Shown: positions 51,994-61,427 of the stretch, one piece after another
Layout of the letters: each line of letters begins with the position of its first letter
Position numbering within the stretch: the stretch's first letter is position 1
Source: an uncultured Robinsoniella sp.
Lineage (GTDB): Bacteria; Bacillota; Clostridia; Lachnospirales; Lachnospiraceae
Length of the DNA stretch: 64,000 nucleotides
Assembly (NCBI GenBank): GCA_900539655.1
Contig: UQCR01000007.1
Location: 1-64,000, forward strand
Reading direction: 5' to 3'
Program-made: the position numbers and the translations under genes
The notes under the pieces: model-generated
Databases searched by the model: none
What the model was told of the DNA's origin: nothing
The model's input: the letters and a program-made list of their open reading frames with translations, nothing else

Positions 51994-52707
51994 ATGGAAA
52001 TTATTTGTTACTTATCAAACGGATATCCAACATTGGAACACAGTTATGAAATGGCAATTGAATATGCAGATGCCGGATGCGGGATGATTGAAATTGACTT
52101 TCCCTCCCGGGATCCATATCTGGAAGGAGACTACATAGCAGGGAGAATGGCAAAGTCACTGGAAGTATGCGATGACTATGACAAATACATGGAAAGCATT
52201 GTAGCAGTGCAAAAAAGGCTTCCCAACGTTCAACTGCTGGTATTGGCATATGAAAACACGGTAGAGGAAATCGGTACGGATAAATTCATCCGTTTTTGCC
52301 TGGATAACAATTTAAAAGATATTCTCCTGGTTGGATTAAAAGACAATGTCATCAAAGACAAATTCATGGATGCGGGACTGAGAGTATCCTGCTACGTTCA
52401 ATATCACATGCTTGCAGAAGAAATTGAAATGGCTGAGAAGTCAAATGGTTTTGTCTATATGCAGGCGAAGCCAACCGGAAATATCAACCCACAGTATCCA
52501 GCACTCTCCGATTGCATAGCGTATCTGCGTGCCTGCGGCATTGAACGGCCAATTTACTGTGGTGTAGGTGTACATGCACCGGAAGATGTAAAAATGGTAA
52601 AAGAGGCCGGAGGAGATGCGGCATTTGTGGGAAGTACGATTCTAAAACTCCATGAAGACATTCCGGCACTAAAGGAAATGATTGGTAAGTTCGCTGCGCA
52701 GTGTTAG
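51994..52707 (+). CDS. Stand-alone TrpA-like (tryptophan synthase alpha-type) lyase
   Basis: The TIM-barrel protein of about 237 residues begins MEIICYLSNGYPTLEHSYEM, the TrpA opening. The catalytic glutamate of TrpA is kept in MIEIDFPSRDP, and the catalytic aspartate position is a glutamate in DPYLEGDY. The phosphate-binding end reads CGVGVHAPEDVKMVKEAGGDAAFVGST. There is no trpB or other trp gene in sight, so it probably performs a TrpA-like retro-aldol cleavage on another phosphorylated compound. ATG 51994 follows AAAGGAG; an upstream ATG at 51955 lies inside the previous gene. Confidence 0.85.
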   Translation: MEIICYLSNGYPTLEHSYEMAIEYADAGCGMIEIDFPSRDPYLEGDYIAGRMAKSLEVCDDYDKYMESIVAVQKRLPNVQLLVLAYENTVEEIGTDKFIRFCLDNNLKDILLVGLKDNVIKDKFMDAGLRVSCYVQYHMLAEEIEMAEKSNGFVYMQAKPTGNINPQYPALSDCIAYLRACGIERPIYCGVGVHAPEDVKMVKEAGGDAAFVGSTILKLHEDIPALKEMIGKFAAQC

Positions 52708-52818
52708 CCATTTTATATGTGATGCACAGCTGCCAGAAAGCAATTTTTATACAGACTTAAGAGGTTTGGGAAAGATCAGAGTCTAAGACATGCTCTTGGA
52801 AAGGAAAAGGTGTGAAAT

Positions 52819-53289
52819 ATGAAACAGGAAGGAACTGCCCGGAGTATATCAATCATTACTCTGGGTGTAGAAGATGTAGAGCGTTCGATTGCATTTTATG
52901 AAGCACTGGGATGGGAGCTTTCTCCGGATTCTGATCCGAAGATGTGTACCTTTATGCTCACCAGCAATATCGTATTGGGATTAGTTCCCTACGATTTTCT
53001 GGCAAATGACGCGCAGCTTCCCGTATCGCCTAAGAAACCATATAATGGGTTCACATTGGCTATAAACGGTTCAGATAAAGAAGAAGTGGATGCCTTATTT
53101 GCAAAAGCAATACAAGCAGGAGGAAGTTCCCACCAGCTGCCACAGTGGAAAGATTGGGGAGGCTATGACGGATATTCCGGTTATTTCCTGGATCCGGATG
53201 GATACCCGTGGGAAGTGGCGTATGCACCATTCTTGAGGCTTTCGGAAGATAGAAGATTGCTGCCGAAGACGCCGGGTGAGGAGATTTAA
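52819..53289 (+). CDS. VOC (glyoxalase/bleomycin resistance) superfamily protein
   Basis: The 156-residue protein is built of two beta-alpha-beta-beta-beta modules. The N-terminal ITLGVEDVERSIAFYEALGW and C-terminal GYSGYFLDPDGYPWEVAYAP are typical, with the terminal glutamate (WEVA) as a metal ligand. The reaction cannot be predicted. It lies 110 bases after the TrpA-like gene with its own AAAGG ribosome site, and may be the last gene of the operon or independent. Confidence 0.85.
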   Translation: MKQEGTARSISIITLGVEDVERSIAFYEALGWELSPDSDPKMCTFMLTSNIVLGLVPYDFLANDAQLPVSPKKPYNGFTLAINGSDKEEVDALFAKAIQAGGSSHQLPQWKDWGGYDGYSGYFLDPDGYPWEVAYAPFLRLSEDRRLLPKTPGEEI

Positions 53290-53405
53290 TAAAGCGTAGG
53301 AAAGATGCTGTTAAAAGGCAGATGAAGGATACTGCTATAAGCGCGGGCATTATATATTTATAGCGGAGCTTCAAAATGCAGTGAGAAATATAAGTATTGC
53401 AGAAT

Positions 53406-53583
53406 TAGCACTGAATATATAATTTTGGGTTCTTTCTGAACTCTGGGTATAATATAATTATGGCAAGAAATAGCAAAGGAGCGTCAAGTCTGTATTCATT
53501 ACAGATTTAACGCTCCTATTGGGATTTCAGAAAGCCCATATTACCCAAAGATCAGAAAGAACCTAGTTTTATATTCGGTGCTA
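53406..53583. repeat. 178-bp TA-flanked imperfect palindrome, MITE-like
   Basis: Left 53406-53439 (TAGCACTGAATATA ... TTCTTTCTGA) is the near-exact reverse complement of 53552-53583. Further nested arms include TGGGTATAATAT with ATATTACCCA and a central AGGAGCG/CGCTCCT (53477-53483, 53511-53517). Both ends carry TA. It holds no gene and sits between the nucleoside and CRISPR loci. Confidence 0.75.
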
Positions 53584-53803
53584 TATTTTTACCTGTCAAA
53601 ATTGTTGAAAATGCCCGGAATAAAGTTAATATGGACATGCCAGAAGGCCTGGAGAATGATGAGGGTGTGGGTAAAATTACAATAAATATCTATATTAGGA
53701 TAAGAATATCTATATCCTTACCAGCCCCTCACATCTTACAAATTTATATAATCACAGAACGATTAAATACTAAGATTATTTATTCGATTATTTAGTATTT
53801 AAT

Positions 53804-53832
53804 TTGACAAAATATTCCATATATAATATAAT
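53804..53832 (+). promoter_or_regulatory. Perfect-consensus sigma-A promoter of the cas operon
   Basis: TTGACA (53804-53809), 17-base spacer, TATAAT (53827-53832). Just upstream, AAATACTAA (53765-53773) and TTAGTATTT (53792-53800) form an inverted repeat that may be a regulator site or terminator. Confidence 0.85.
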
Positions 53833-53966
53833 ATTACTGTGAAATTTACACAAATTAATGAAAGAAATTTAAATTTTATTGATCTAAAAATATAAATATT
53901 TTTCGATAAATTTACGAGGATCCATATCATTTAAATTTACTTATCAATGGGAGGAGTGAGTTTTAA

Positions 53967-54659
53967 TTGCTAGTTTTTGAATACCAGCTTCGTATACGTC
54001 TGTTGGAAAATATGGACTATGCTAAAGCTACCGGAACAATCGCCTATTTCCTGGATAGTGCGCTTGGAAAAACAGATGAATTTCTGGAATTACATAACAG
54101 AAGAGAATTTAAATATTATGTTTATGATCTTCCGTATCCATGTGAGAAAGACGGAATTTATCAACAGGGCAAGATATATGTTATGAGGATTCGAACAGTT
54201 CGGCAGGAACTTGCGGAATATTTTTCGAATATGCTTTGCCATCATTCGTCAAAAGAAATTGTGGGATTAAATGGCGAAATAAAAATTATTCAGCAGAAAG
54301 TATTAGAAAAAATTTACACTTTAACACCAGTTGTAATTAAGACAGAATATGGTTACTGGCGTGATCAGATGAATGTTCAGGAGTTTGAAAAACGTTTGAA
54401 AGTAAATCTGGTTAAAAAGTATAATCAGTTAATGGGTGAAAAATTGGATGAAGATTTTTCACTTTATGATTATATAGAGTTTAAAAATAAAGTACCGGTG
54501 CGTGTGCCTTATAAGGGTATCACTTTGTTAGGCGATAAGGTTAATATGATTGTATCGAAAAATCCTACGGCACAAAAATTATGGTACATGGCGATAGGAA
54601 CTGGAATTGGAGAAAATAATGCCCGAGGAGCGGGCTTTATTAATTATCGGTATTTGTAG
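53967..54659 (+). CDS. cas6: Cas6, CRISPR RNA-processing endoribonuclease
   Basis: The 230-residue protein ends with the glycine-rich loop GTGIGENNARGAGFINYRYL typical of Cas6 RAMP proteins. A histidine pair (CHHSSK, about residue 93) lies where the family often has its catalytic base, though I cannot confirm which residue is catalytic. It should cut the transcript of the downstream array so that each crRNA keeps the last eight repeat bases (ATTGAAAC). Start is TTG, after GGGAGGAGTGAG. First gene of a type I-B operon; 15 bases to cas8b. Confidence 0.88.
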   Translation: MLVFEYQLRIRLLENMDYAKATGTIAYFLDSALGKTDEFLELHNRREFKYYVYDLPYPCEKDGIYQQGKIYVMRIRTVRQELAEYFSNMLCHHSSKEIVGLNGEIKIIQQKVLEKIYTLTPVVIKTEYGYWRDQMNVQEFEKRLKVNLVKKYNQLMGEKLDEDFSLYDYIEFKNKVPVRVPYKGITLLGDKVNMIVSKNPTAQKLWYMAIGTGIGENNARGAGFINYRYL

Positions 54660-54674
54660 CAAAGGGGTGATCAG

Positions 54675-56464
54675 GTGTTACAGGAAGCTATGGAAGTTTT
54701 TCAGCAGATTCTCCAGGAAAAAGGAGACAGGCTGGTGCTGGATGAATATGTTCCCAAGGAGGGGACCTATCGGATTATAAAGTTGACGGAAGATAGCTAT
54801 GAGATCGAGAAGACATTAGAGATTTGGTATGACAGAAAAAATGATGAAATAATAGGAAAGACGGATTCAATTTATGATAAACTTTGTTACATGGATTATT
54901 GTACTAAACTTGTAGATACGAATAAATCATTAGGAGTAAAGAAAATTATTCATTCTAATAACTATTTGTCTTTATGGGTGAAGAAAGAAAGCTTAGTGGA
55001 AAAAAAGATAACAAAAGGGGTATTAGATTCTTATTATAATTTTTGTGAAAATCCAGTAGTGAGGTATGCTAAGAAAGATTTAAAATCAAAGAAATTATAT
55101 GAAGCCACAGAGAAGGAACTGGGTAAACCTAACATAACGCTAATTAAAAAATTAGACAATGTATCTCTGAAAAGGATATTTGGGAAAATATAGACCTAAA
55201 TCGGAAAGGATATTTAAAATTCTTTTTTGTCTTAGACGATTGGGAAGAGACAAAAATGCTATATAAATGTGAAAGCAATCGTTACTTATTTCTGAATATT
55301 TTTAATAATAATAAATATAATGAAATGGAATCGGAAGAAATACTAGGTTTTCCAAATGATAATATGGGTATGAATACAAAAAAACCATTTCTTGCAAATA
55401 GGACAAGAAAAGTAACACTTCCTTGTCTTATGGATAAAAACCAAGCGATACTGCGGACAAAACTATTTGACTATTTAATGGGACTTGCATCTAGAGGGAA
55501 AGTTAATGTTTACATTAATGCAGAGCAATTGTGGATTAGGGGTTATTCCAATTCAGAAGAACCCCAAGGAGTACGCAACGGATATTTTCTTCGTCTTAAA
55601 AAGGGTACGGAAGTTGAAATTCATCAGGGTGATACAATCAGTCAATATAATACAAATTTAAAACCAATATTTGTATTAAAAAATGTCATTGGTATTTCTG
55701 ATAAAACTTTGGAAAAATATGATCTACAGTATAATACTACTTATGATAAACTTTGGAAGCTAAAGAGTATTATAGATCAAACCTTTTTTGAAAATAAGTT
55801 GTCAAATAATTTCTTTACAGAAGCTAAGGATATTTCAATTTCGGATGGTGTGCTAAAGAGAACGCTATTAGAAAGCAGAGATCGCTTGTTTGCATGGTTT
55901 TGTAAAGGGAACGATACAAATCTGGAAACATTGCTGGATAAAATTACAATGGATCTTATAATTAATACTATTGAAAATGGAAAAGATTTTTTAGCACAGA
56001 GGCAATTTAATCTAAGGTGGTCATTGTTTGATTATTTACATGGGAATAGGGGGATTGAGTTCAAGATGGAAAATATTAGAAAATTATTACGAGAAAAAAT
56101 AGAGTTAAAAGATGATTGGGAATTTGTATCGGCAGAAGAATTTAGCTATGCAGTTGGACAGATGGTTTCTTATCTGGTTTCTAGAAGTAAATCAAATAAC
56201 AATTCGTCGACAATGATTAATGTATATTTAAATGCTAAAGGTTATGATGTTATAAAAAGTCGACTACTAGATCTTTATATGAAGTATAATTATGATATTC
56301 CACATTTTCCGGACAAAAATAAAGCTGAAATAATATTTACTCATGTTATGTCTTATGCGTCAAAAGAAAATGAAGAACTGAGTAAGGAAATGATAGCGGC
56401 AGGATTTACTGCAACTTCACTCATTTACGATAAGAATAAACAGGAAAGTGGGGAAGAATTATGA
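54675..56464 (+). pseudogene. cas8b: Cas8b large Cascade subunit, split by a frameshift
   Basis: Two frames, 54675-55193 (172 residues) and 55256-56464 (402 residues), make one Cas8b of about 595 residues, the normal size. The first ends DNVSLKRIFGKI-stop. In the frame of the second part the same DNA reads SEKDIWENIDLNRKGYLKFF and runs uninterrupted to the second ATG. Removing one CT from TCTCT at 55164-55168 would join them as ...DNVSEKDIWENIDLN. Thus a 2-base insertion, or a sequencing error, breaks the subunit that recognises the PAM and recruits Cas3. There is no ribosome site at the second ATG. Its 3' end overlaps cas7. Confidence 0.85.
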
Positions 56465-57411
56465 TGAATAAGAGAGTATATGGTGTTTTGGGGATATCAT
56501 CTATTATGGCAAATTGGAATGCAGATTTTACGGGATATCCTAAAACGACTTCAGATGGTGAGACTTTTGGCAGCGATAAGGCACTGAAATATCCAATGAA
56601 AAAAATGTGGGATAATCAGGGGAAACCAGTAATATACATTAAATCCATGAGATTTAAAAAAAGTAAGACGGGAGAAGTAACCTTAATACCAAAAAGTTTA
56701 AAAGAACGATATGAACAAGTATTTAATATTCCTGATTTAGGTAAATGTAAAGATAACGAGGTTATATTAAAGAATTTATTCAAAGCAGTAGATATTAAAA
56801 ACTTCGGTGCTACATTTGCAGAATCGGAATCAAAGAAAAATTTTTCTATTCCCGGTGCTGTTCAGATTGGTCAAGGGTTTAATAAGTATAGAGGAACAGA
56901 TCCGCAGGAGCAGCCAATTCTGTCACCATTTCGGGATGCATCCAAAGTTAAAGATGGTGAAGAGGCTAAGAACTCCACTCTTGGAACGAAAATAGTAAGC
57001 AACGAGGCCCATTATTTTTACCCATTTGTTATCAATCCCCTTGCTTACAAAGAATTTGTGGAATTAGGGGTGACAGAGGGGTATACAGAAGATGATTACC
57101 AGAACTTTAAAGAGACCTCTATCGTTTCAGCCACGGCATTTGCTACAAATGCGAAAGCAGGCTGTGATAATGAGTTTGCACTTTTTGTAGAAACTGAAGG
57201 TGATCTTTATCTGCCTTGCCTGTCCGAATATATTACTTTTGAAAAAAAGGATGAAAAAAATATAATCAGTTTAAAATGTTCAGAATTATTAACGAAAGTG
57301 AAGGATAGGATTAAATCAATAGAAGTATATTATAATCCATATACAACGAAGATAGAGGCAGATGTGGAAGGAGCACGTTATTTCGATATCATAACCCGGA
57401 AAGAGGTGTGA
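56461..57411 (+). CDS. cas7: Cas7 (Csh2-type) Cascade backbone subunit
   Basis: The 316-residue RAMP-fold protein begins KRVYGVLGISSIMANWNADF, like the Csh2/Cas7b start, and contains TFAESESKKNFSIPGAVQIG (the FGxxF-like region of the family). Six copies usually coat the crRNA spacer in type I-B Cascade. ATG overlaps the cas8b stop; cas5 starts two bases after its stop, so translation of the three is coupled. Confidence 0.9.
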   Translation: MMNKRVYGVLGISSIMANWNADFTGYPKTTSDGETFGSDKALKYPMKKMWDNQGKPVIYIKSMRFKKSKTGEVTLIPKSLKERYEQVFNIPDLGKCKDNEVILKNLFKAVDIKNFGATFAESESKKNFSIPGAVQIGQGFNKYRGTDPQEQPILSPFRDASKVKDGEEAKNSTLGTKIVSNEAHYFYPFVINPLAYKEFVELGVTEGYTEDDYQNFKETSIVSATAFATNAKAGCDNEFALFVETEGDLYLPCLSEYITFEKKDEKNIISLKCSELLTKVKDRIKSIEVYYNPYTTKIEADVEGARYFDIITRKEV

Positions 57412-57412
57412 T

Positions 57413-58117
57413 ATGGAGATTTTAAAATTCAGGTTAAAAGGTAAAAACGCCTTTTTTAAAGTGCCTGAAGTGAATACCTACTATTATTTTACTTATGGCA
57501 ATATACATAAAGTGGCGCTGCTTGGTATGTTTGGTGCAATCATGGGTTATCATGGTTATGAGCACAAATATGAGCGTTATCCCGAGTTTTATGAGAAATT
57601 AAAGGATATTAGGATCTCTATAATCCCGGGATCAGAACGCGGGTACTTTCCAAAAAAAATTCAGTTTTATAATAATACCGTAGGTTATGCTTCACAGGAA
57701 ATGGGCGGAAATCTAATTGTCAAAGAGCAATGGCTGGAGCATCCTGACTGGACAGTCTATGTTCAGATCCAGGATGCTGAAACCAAGAAGCTGGCTGATT
57801 TTATGGTAAACAGGCGCTGTGTTTACAGCCCTTATCTGGGCAGAAATAATCATTTGGCAGATATAGATGATGTTGAAATTGTAAATGCACAGACTGTAGC
57901 ATGTGAGGAAAAGAATCTTCATAGTTTAGTGCCGGAAGAGGTTGTTGAATTTGATCTGGATGAAATGACTTTTAAATATGGAGAATTTTTGCCGGTAAGT
58001 TTAAAAGAGGCAACAAATCTGTATGATTTAAAGAAATTTATTCTGACAGATGCTGAAATGGTGCAGTGCAAGGAAGATGTTTACCAAATCGGAGATAAGA
58101 ATATTGTTTTTTATTGA
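57413..58117 (+). CDS. cas5: Cas5 (type I-B) Cascade subunit
   Basis: The 234-residue protein has the Cas5 N-terminal strand ILKFRLKGKNAFFKVPEVN, followed by the glycine region MFGAIMGYHGYE. It caps the 5' handle of the crRNA in the Cascade complex. It is the last gene before a terminator-like hairpin. Confidence 0.9.
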   Translation: MEILKFRLKGKNAFFKVPEVNTYYYFTYGNIHKVALLGMFGAIMGYHGYEHKYERYPEFYEKLKDIRISIIPGSERGYFPKKIQFYNNTVGYASQEMGGNLIVKEQWLEHPDWTVYVQIQDAETKKLADFMVNRRCVYSPYLGRNNHLADIDDVEIVNAQTVACEEKNLHSLVPEEVVEFDLDEMTFKYGEFLPVSLKEATNLYDLKKFILTDAEMVQCKEDVYQIGDKNIVFY

Positions 58118-58194
58118 AGTGTGACGACAGCTATTAGAAATCATTTTAAAACACACTTCAGAATATAATATAAAGTGGGTTGCAGTTAAGGAGG

Positions 58195-58238
58195 AAACCG
58201 CAGAGTATAGGAATTAATTCTATATTCTGCGGTTTTTT
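58195..58238 (+). terminator. Terminator between cas5 and cas3
   Basis: AACCGCAGAGTATAG pairs with CTATATTCTGCGGTT around AATTAATT-type loop sequence, followed by six T residues. AAGGAGG lies directly upstream without a start codon. It would lower expression of cas3 and the adaptation genes relative to Cascade. Confidence 0.85.
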
Positions 58239-58293
58239 AGATGAAAGTGTTTGCATTTAGAGAAATTTAGAGAATAAATATTGGGAGGAAGTT

Positions 58294-60828
58294 ATGTTAG
58301 ATTTTATAAATATTAATGAAATTATAAACGATGATTACCCGTTATATGCTCACAAAAAGGAAGAGAATAAAGAAAAACTGACACAGCATATACAACGATG
58401 TCAAAAGTATTTTGAGAGGTTGGAGAATGAAAAAGAGTTATCTAAAGTAATAAAGCGTATTTCATTGCAGCATATACCGGATTGTTCCGAAGAGAAACAG
58501 CGTTTTATTTATAAATTATTCTGTAATGCTATTTTTTTTCACGATTTTGGTAAATTAAATCCTGCATTTCAGATTCAAAAAATGAAGAATAATAGGGTGC
58601 CTGTAAAGACGCTGGAAGGATTATCCGGTACGGATCATTCTTTATTATCCGCAGTCATCTACCTGGATTATTACTTGGAAGAAATTACTTTAAGCGGCTA
58701 TTCTAAGAATGATAAAAGTATATTGATTCTATTGGTATGGATAAATGCATACGCAATCTCCAGACACCATAGCGATTTAGAGCGGATGGAGGAATTTACA
58801 TCAAAATTTTTGGAAAAAGATGGGGAGATCGGTTATCTGCTGGACGTATTGGAGCAAACCGGACTGAAAGGATATAACGGTTTACGAAGTTTGTCCAGCA
58901 ATTCCGTTTCAAAGTCTGTGAATAAATATTTGAATATAAAGCAAAGAATGAACCGGGAGCAGGATATTATTTATTTCTTTTATATGAGGTATTTGTATTC
59001 TGTATTGGTTGCATGTGACTATTATGCTACTACTGATTATATGGAGGATGTGCAGATCAAGGAGTTTGGTACTATTCAAAGTGCTGATATTTTTCGCGAG
59101 CCTTATGAATGTTCAGAACTGTTACAAAAAATAAGAAATTATGAAAAAGAAAGAACAGAGGATAGAGTGATTGATGGAAGCAATGAAATCAATAATATGA
59201 GGAGCGAAATGTTCCTGGACGCAGAGGCAGCCTTGCGTTGCAATCCAGAGGAATCTATTTATTTTCTGGAGTCACCCACAGGAAGCGGTAAAAGTAATAC
59301 GGCAATGAATCTGGGGTTTCAGATGTTGAATCATGGTAAAAAAATATATTATATCTATCCATTTAACACGCTTGTGGAACAAAACAGGAAAATTCTTCAG
59401 GAAATATTCCACGACAAAGAGATTTGTGACCAGATAGTAGTAGTGAACTCGTTATTGCCTATTAAAGGCAGGGGAAATGTAAAGGAGGATTCTAAAGAAT
59501 ATTATCAAAATGCACTTTTAGACCGACAGTTTCTAAATTATCCGTTTATTTTATCTACCCATGTAAGCTTTTTTGACACACTTTTTAGTAATAGAAAGGA
59601 ATCTGTATTTTCTTTCTTGCAGCTTACCGATAGTGTCGTCATTCTGGATGAAATTCAAAGTTATAAGAATACAATATGGGCAGAAATAATGATTTTTCTT
59701 CGTACCTGTGCAAAATTGCTTGGAATGAAAATAATTATGATGTCTGCAACGCTTCCTGGATTAGATTACCTAGCCGGTGGGGAAGGTACGGTGACCAGAC
59801 TGATTCAGGACAGGAAAAAATATTTTTACCATCCATTATTTCGGGATCGTGTCCAGGTCTCTTATGAGTTATTGAATGAAAAAATGACTATGGATCGACT
59901 CTTCAAGCAAGTATTAGAACAAAGCCGCCCTGATAAAAAACTTCTGATTACCTTTATAAAAAGGGATTCAGCATATGAATTTTTTGATTATCTAACGGTA
60001 TCAGATGAAATACAGGTTCCTGTCTGTTTAATTACAGGGGATGATTCTATGTACGAAAGAGAGAAAGTTCTAAAACCAATCCGGGATGGGGAAATAACTG
60101 GGATGATATTAGTTTCTACGCAGGTAATTGAAGCGGGAGTAGATATTGATATGGATATTGGATTCAAAGATATCTCAAAGCTGGATAGTGAGGAACAGTT
60201 TCTGGGGCGAATAAACCGTTCTTGTAAAAGAAAGGGGATGGTGTATTTCTTTGATATGGACAATGCAGATAGAATATACGGACAGGATTATCGAATAGAT
60301 GCAGATTTTACGCTTAAGGAACTGGAAATGAGAGCGATATTGAAAAATAAAGAGTTTGATAAATATTATAAAAAAATACTGGAAGTATTGAAGCTGCAAA
60401 GGAATGAGAGTACGTCCAGAGAGGGTCTGGATAACTTTTTTTCTACAGCTGTTAAGCTTCTGGATAGTCCCAAGATAGCGGAACGTATGAGATTAATTGA
60501 TGAAAACCATTGGAATATGAACTTAGTCTTATGTAGAACAATTGAAATAGACCATGGCGAAATATTAGACGGATGGAGTTTGTGGGAAGAATATGTAGAG
60601 CTGCTGCGAAACAGAACGATGGAATATTCCGAAAAGCAGATAAAATTATCCGATGTACGAAGTAAACTGAATAATTTTATTTATCAGGTAAAATGGAATC
60701 CAGACTTAAATTACAGTGGTATCCTGGGAGAACTGTACTGTATTCAGGATGGAGAAGAGTACTTCGAAAATGGAAAATTAAACCGTAAAAAGCTGGAATC
60801 AAAAGGAGTTTTATTCGTGGATTTATAG
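58294..60828 (+). CDS. cas3: Cas3 nuclease-helicase
   Basis: The 844-residue protein joins an N-terminal HD nuclease (HD pair at residues 83-84 in FFHDFGKLNPAF, then GTDHSLLSA and SRHHSDLE) to an SF2 helicase. Walker A is SPTGSGKSNT (K333), the DEAH-type box DEIQ is at residues 452-455, motif III is MSATLPG, and motif VI LGRINRSCKR. It unwinds and degrades target DNA after Cascade binding. GGGAGGAAG precedes the ATG. All motifs are intact, in contrast to cas8b. Confidence 0.95.
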   Translation: MLDFININEIINDDYPLYAHKKEENKEKLTQHIQRCQKYFERLENEKELSKVIKRISLQHIPDCSEEKQRFIYKLFCNAIFFHDFGKLNPAFQIQKMKNNRVPVKTLEGLSGTDHSLLSAVIYLDYYLEEITLSGYSKNDKSILILLVWINAYAISRHHSDLERMEEFTSKFLEKDGEIGYLLDVLEQTGLKGYNGLRSLSSNSVSKSVNKYLNIKQRMNREQDIIYFFYMRYLYSVLVACDYYATTDYMEDVQIKEFGTIQSADIFREPYECSELLQKIRNYEKERTEDRVIDGSNEINNMRSEMFLDAEAALRCNPEESIYFLESPTGSGKSNTAMNLGFQMLNHGKKIYYIYPFNTLVEQNRKILQEIFHDKEICDQIVVVNSLLPIKGRGNVKEDSKEYYQNALLDRQFLNYPFILSTHVSFFDTLFSNRKESVFSFLQLTDSVVILDEIQSYKNTIWAEIMIFLRTCAKLLGMKIIMMSATLPGLDYLAGGEGTVTRLIQDRKKYFYHPLFRDRVQVSYELLNEKMTMDRLFKQVLEQSRPDKKLLITFIKRDSAYEFFDYLTVSDEIQVPVCLITGDDSMYEREKVLKPIRDGEITGMILVSTQVIEAGVDIDMDIGFKDISKLDSEEQFLGRINRSCKRKGMVYFFDMDNADRIYGQDYRIDADFTLKELEMRAILKNKEFDKYYKKILEVLKLQRNESTSREGLDNFFSTAVKLLDSPKIAERMRLIDENHWNMNLVLCRTIEIDHGEILDGWSLWEEYVELLRNRTMEYSEKQIKLSDVRSKLNNFIYQVKWNPDLNYSGILGELYCIQDGEEYFENGKLNRKKLESKGVLFVDL

Positions 60829-60845
60829 AAAAGGGGATGGGAATA

Positions 60846-61337
60846 ATGCAGGTAAATGGGACACTGATTAACTATTATTTTCACTGCAGACGCCAGTGTT
60901 ATCTTCATGGAAACCGTTTGAATTTGGAAGATAATAGCGAGATTGTGAAGATTGGAAAAGCGATACATGAAGAAAAAGCCCAGGGTAAGGATACGGAAAT
61001 AGCAATAGAAAATATCAGATTAGATAAATTAACAAGCGAATATCTTACAGAAGTAAAGATGTCGGACGCAGATGTGGAAGCAAGTAAATGGCAGTTGTTA
61101 TACTACTTAAAAGTCTTAAAAGATAAAGGAATAGTGCGTAAGGGGAAATTAGAATTTGTAGAAAAAAAGCAAAGCAATAAAAAGATAGTAATCGTAGAAC
61201 TTGGTATGGAGGAAGAGCGTAAATTAGAGCAATATATTAAGGAAATTGAATTATTACTGCAATGTGAAGAGGTACCGGAAGGGATAGAGAAGGCTCAATG
61301 TAAAAAGTGTGCCTATTATGAATACTGCTATATTTAA
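60846..61337 (+). CDS. cas4: Cas4, RecB-like adaptation exonuclease
   Basis: The short Cas4 (about 163 residues) keeps the iron-sulfur cysteines: one in YYFHCRRQCYLHG near the N-terminus and three in QCKKCAYYEYCYI at the end. ASKWQLLYYLKVLKDKG is the RecB-type QxxxY motif. It trims prespacers and helps choose the PAM with Cas1-Cas2. The ATG at 60846 has AAGGGGATG at workable spacing; ATG 60837 is too close to that site. Confidence 0.9.
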   Translation: MQVNGTLINYYFHCRRQCYLHGNRLNLEDNSEIVKIGKAIHEEKAQGKDTEIAIENIRLDKLTSEYLTEVKMSDADVEASKWQLLYYLKVLKDKGIVRKGKLEFVEKKQSNKKIVIVELGMEEERKLEQYIKEIELLLQCEEVPEGIEKAQCKKCAYYEYCYI

Positions 61338-61427
61338 TAAACGAATAAAACAAATGGAACCTGATAGTATGATCAATACAATTTTAAACTTGCGTTTTAA
61401 AATATAAATAAAAGGAGGAAGCATGAC

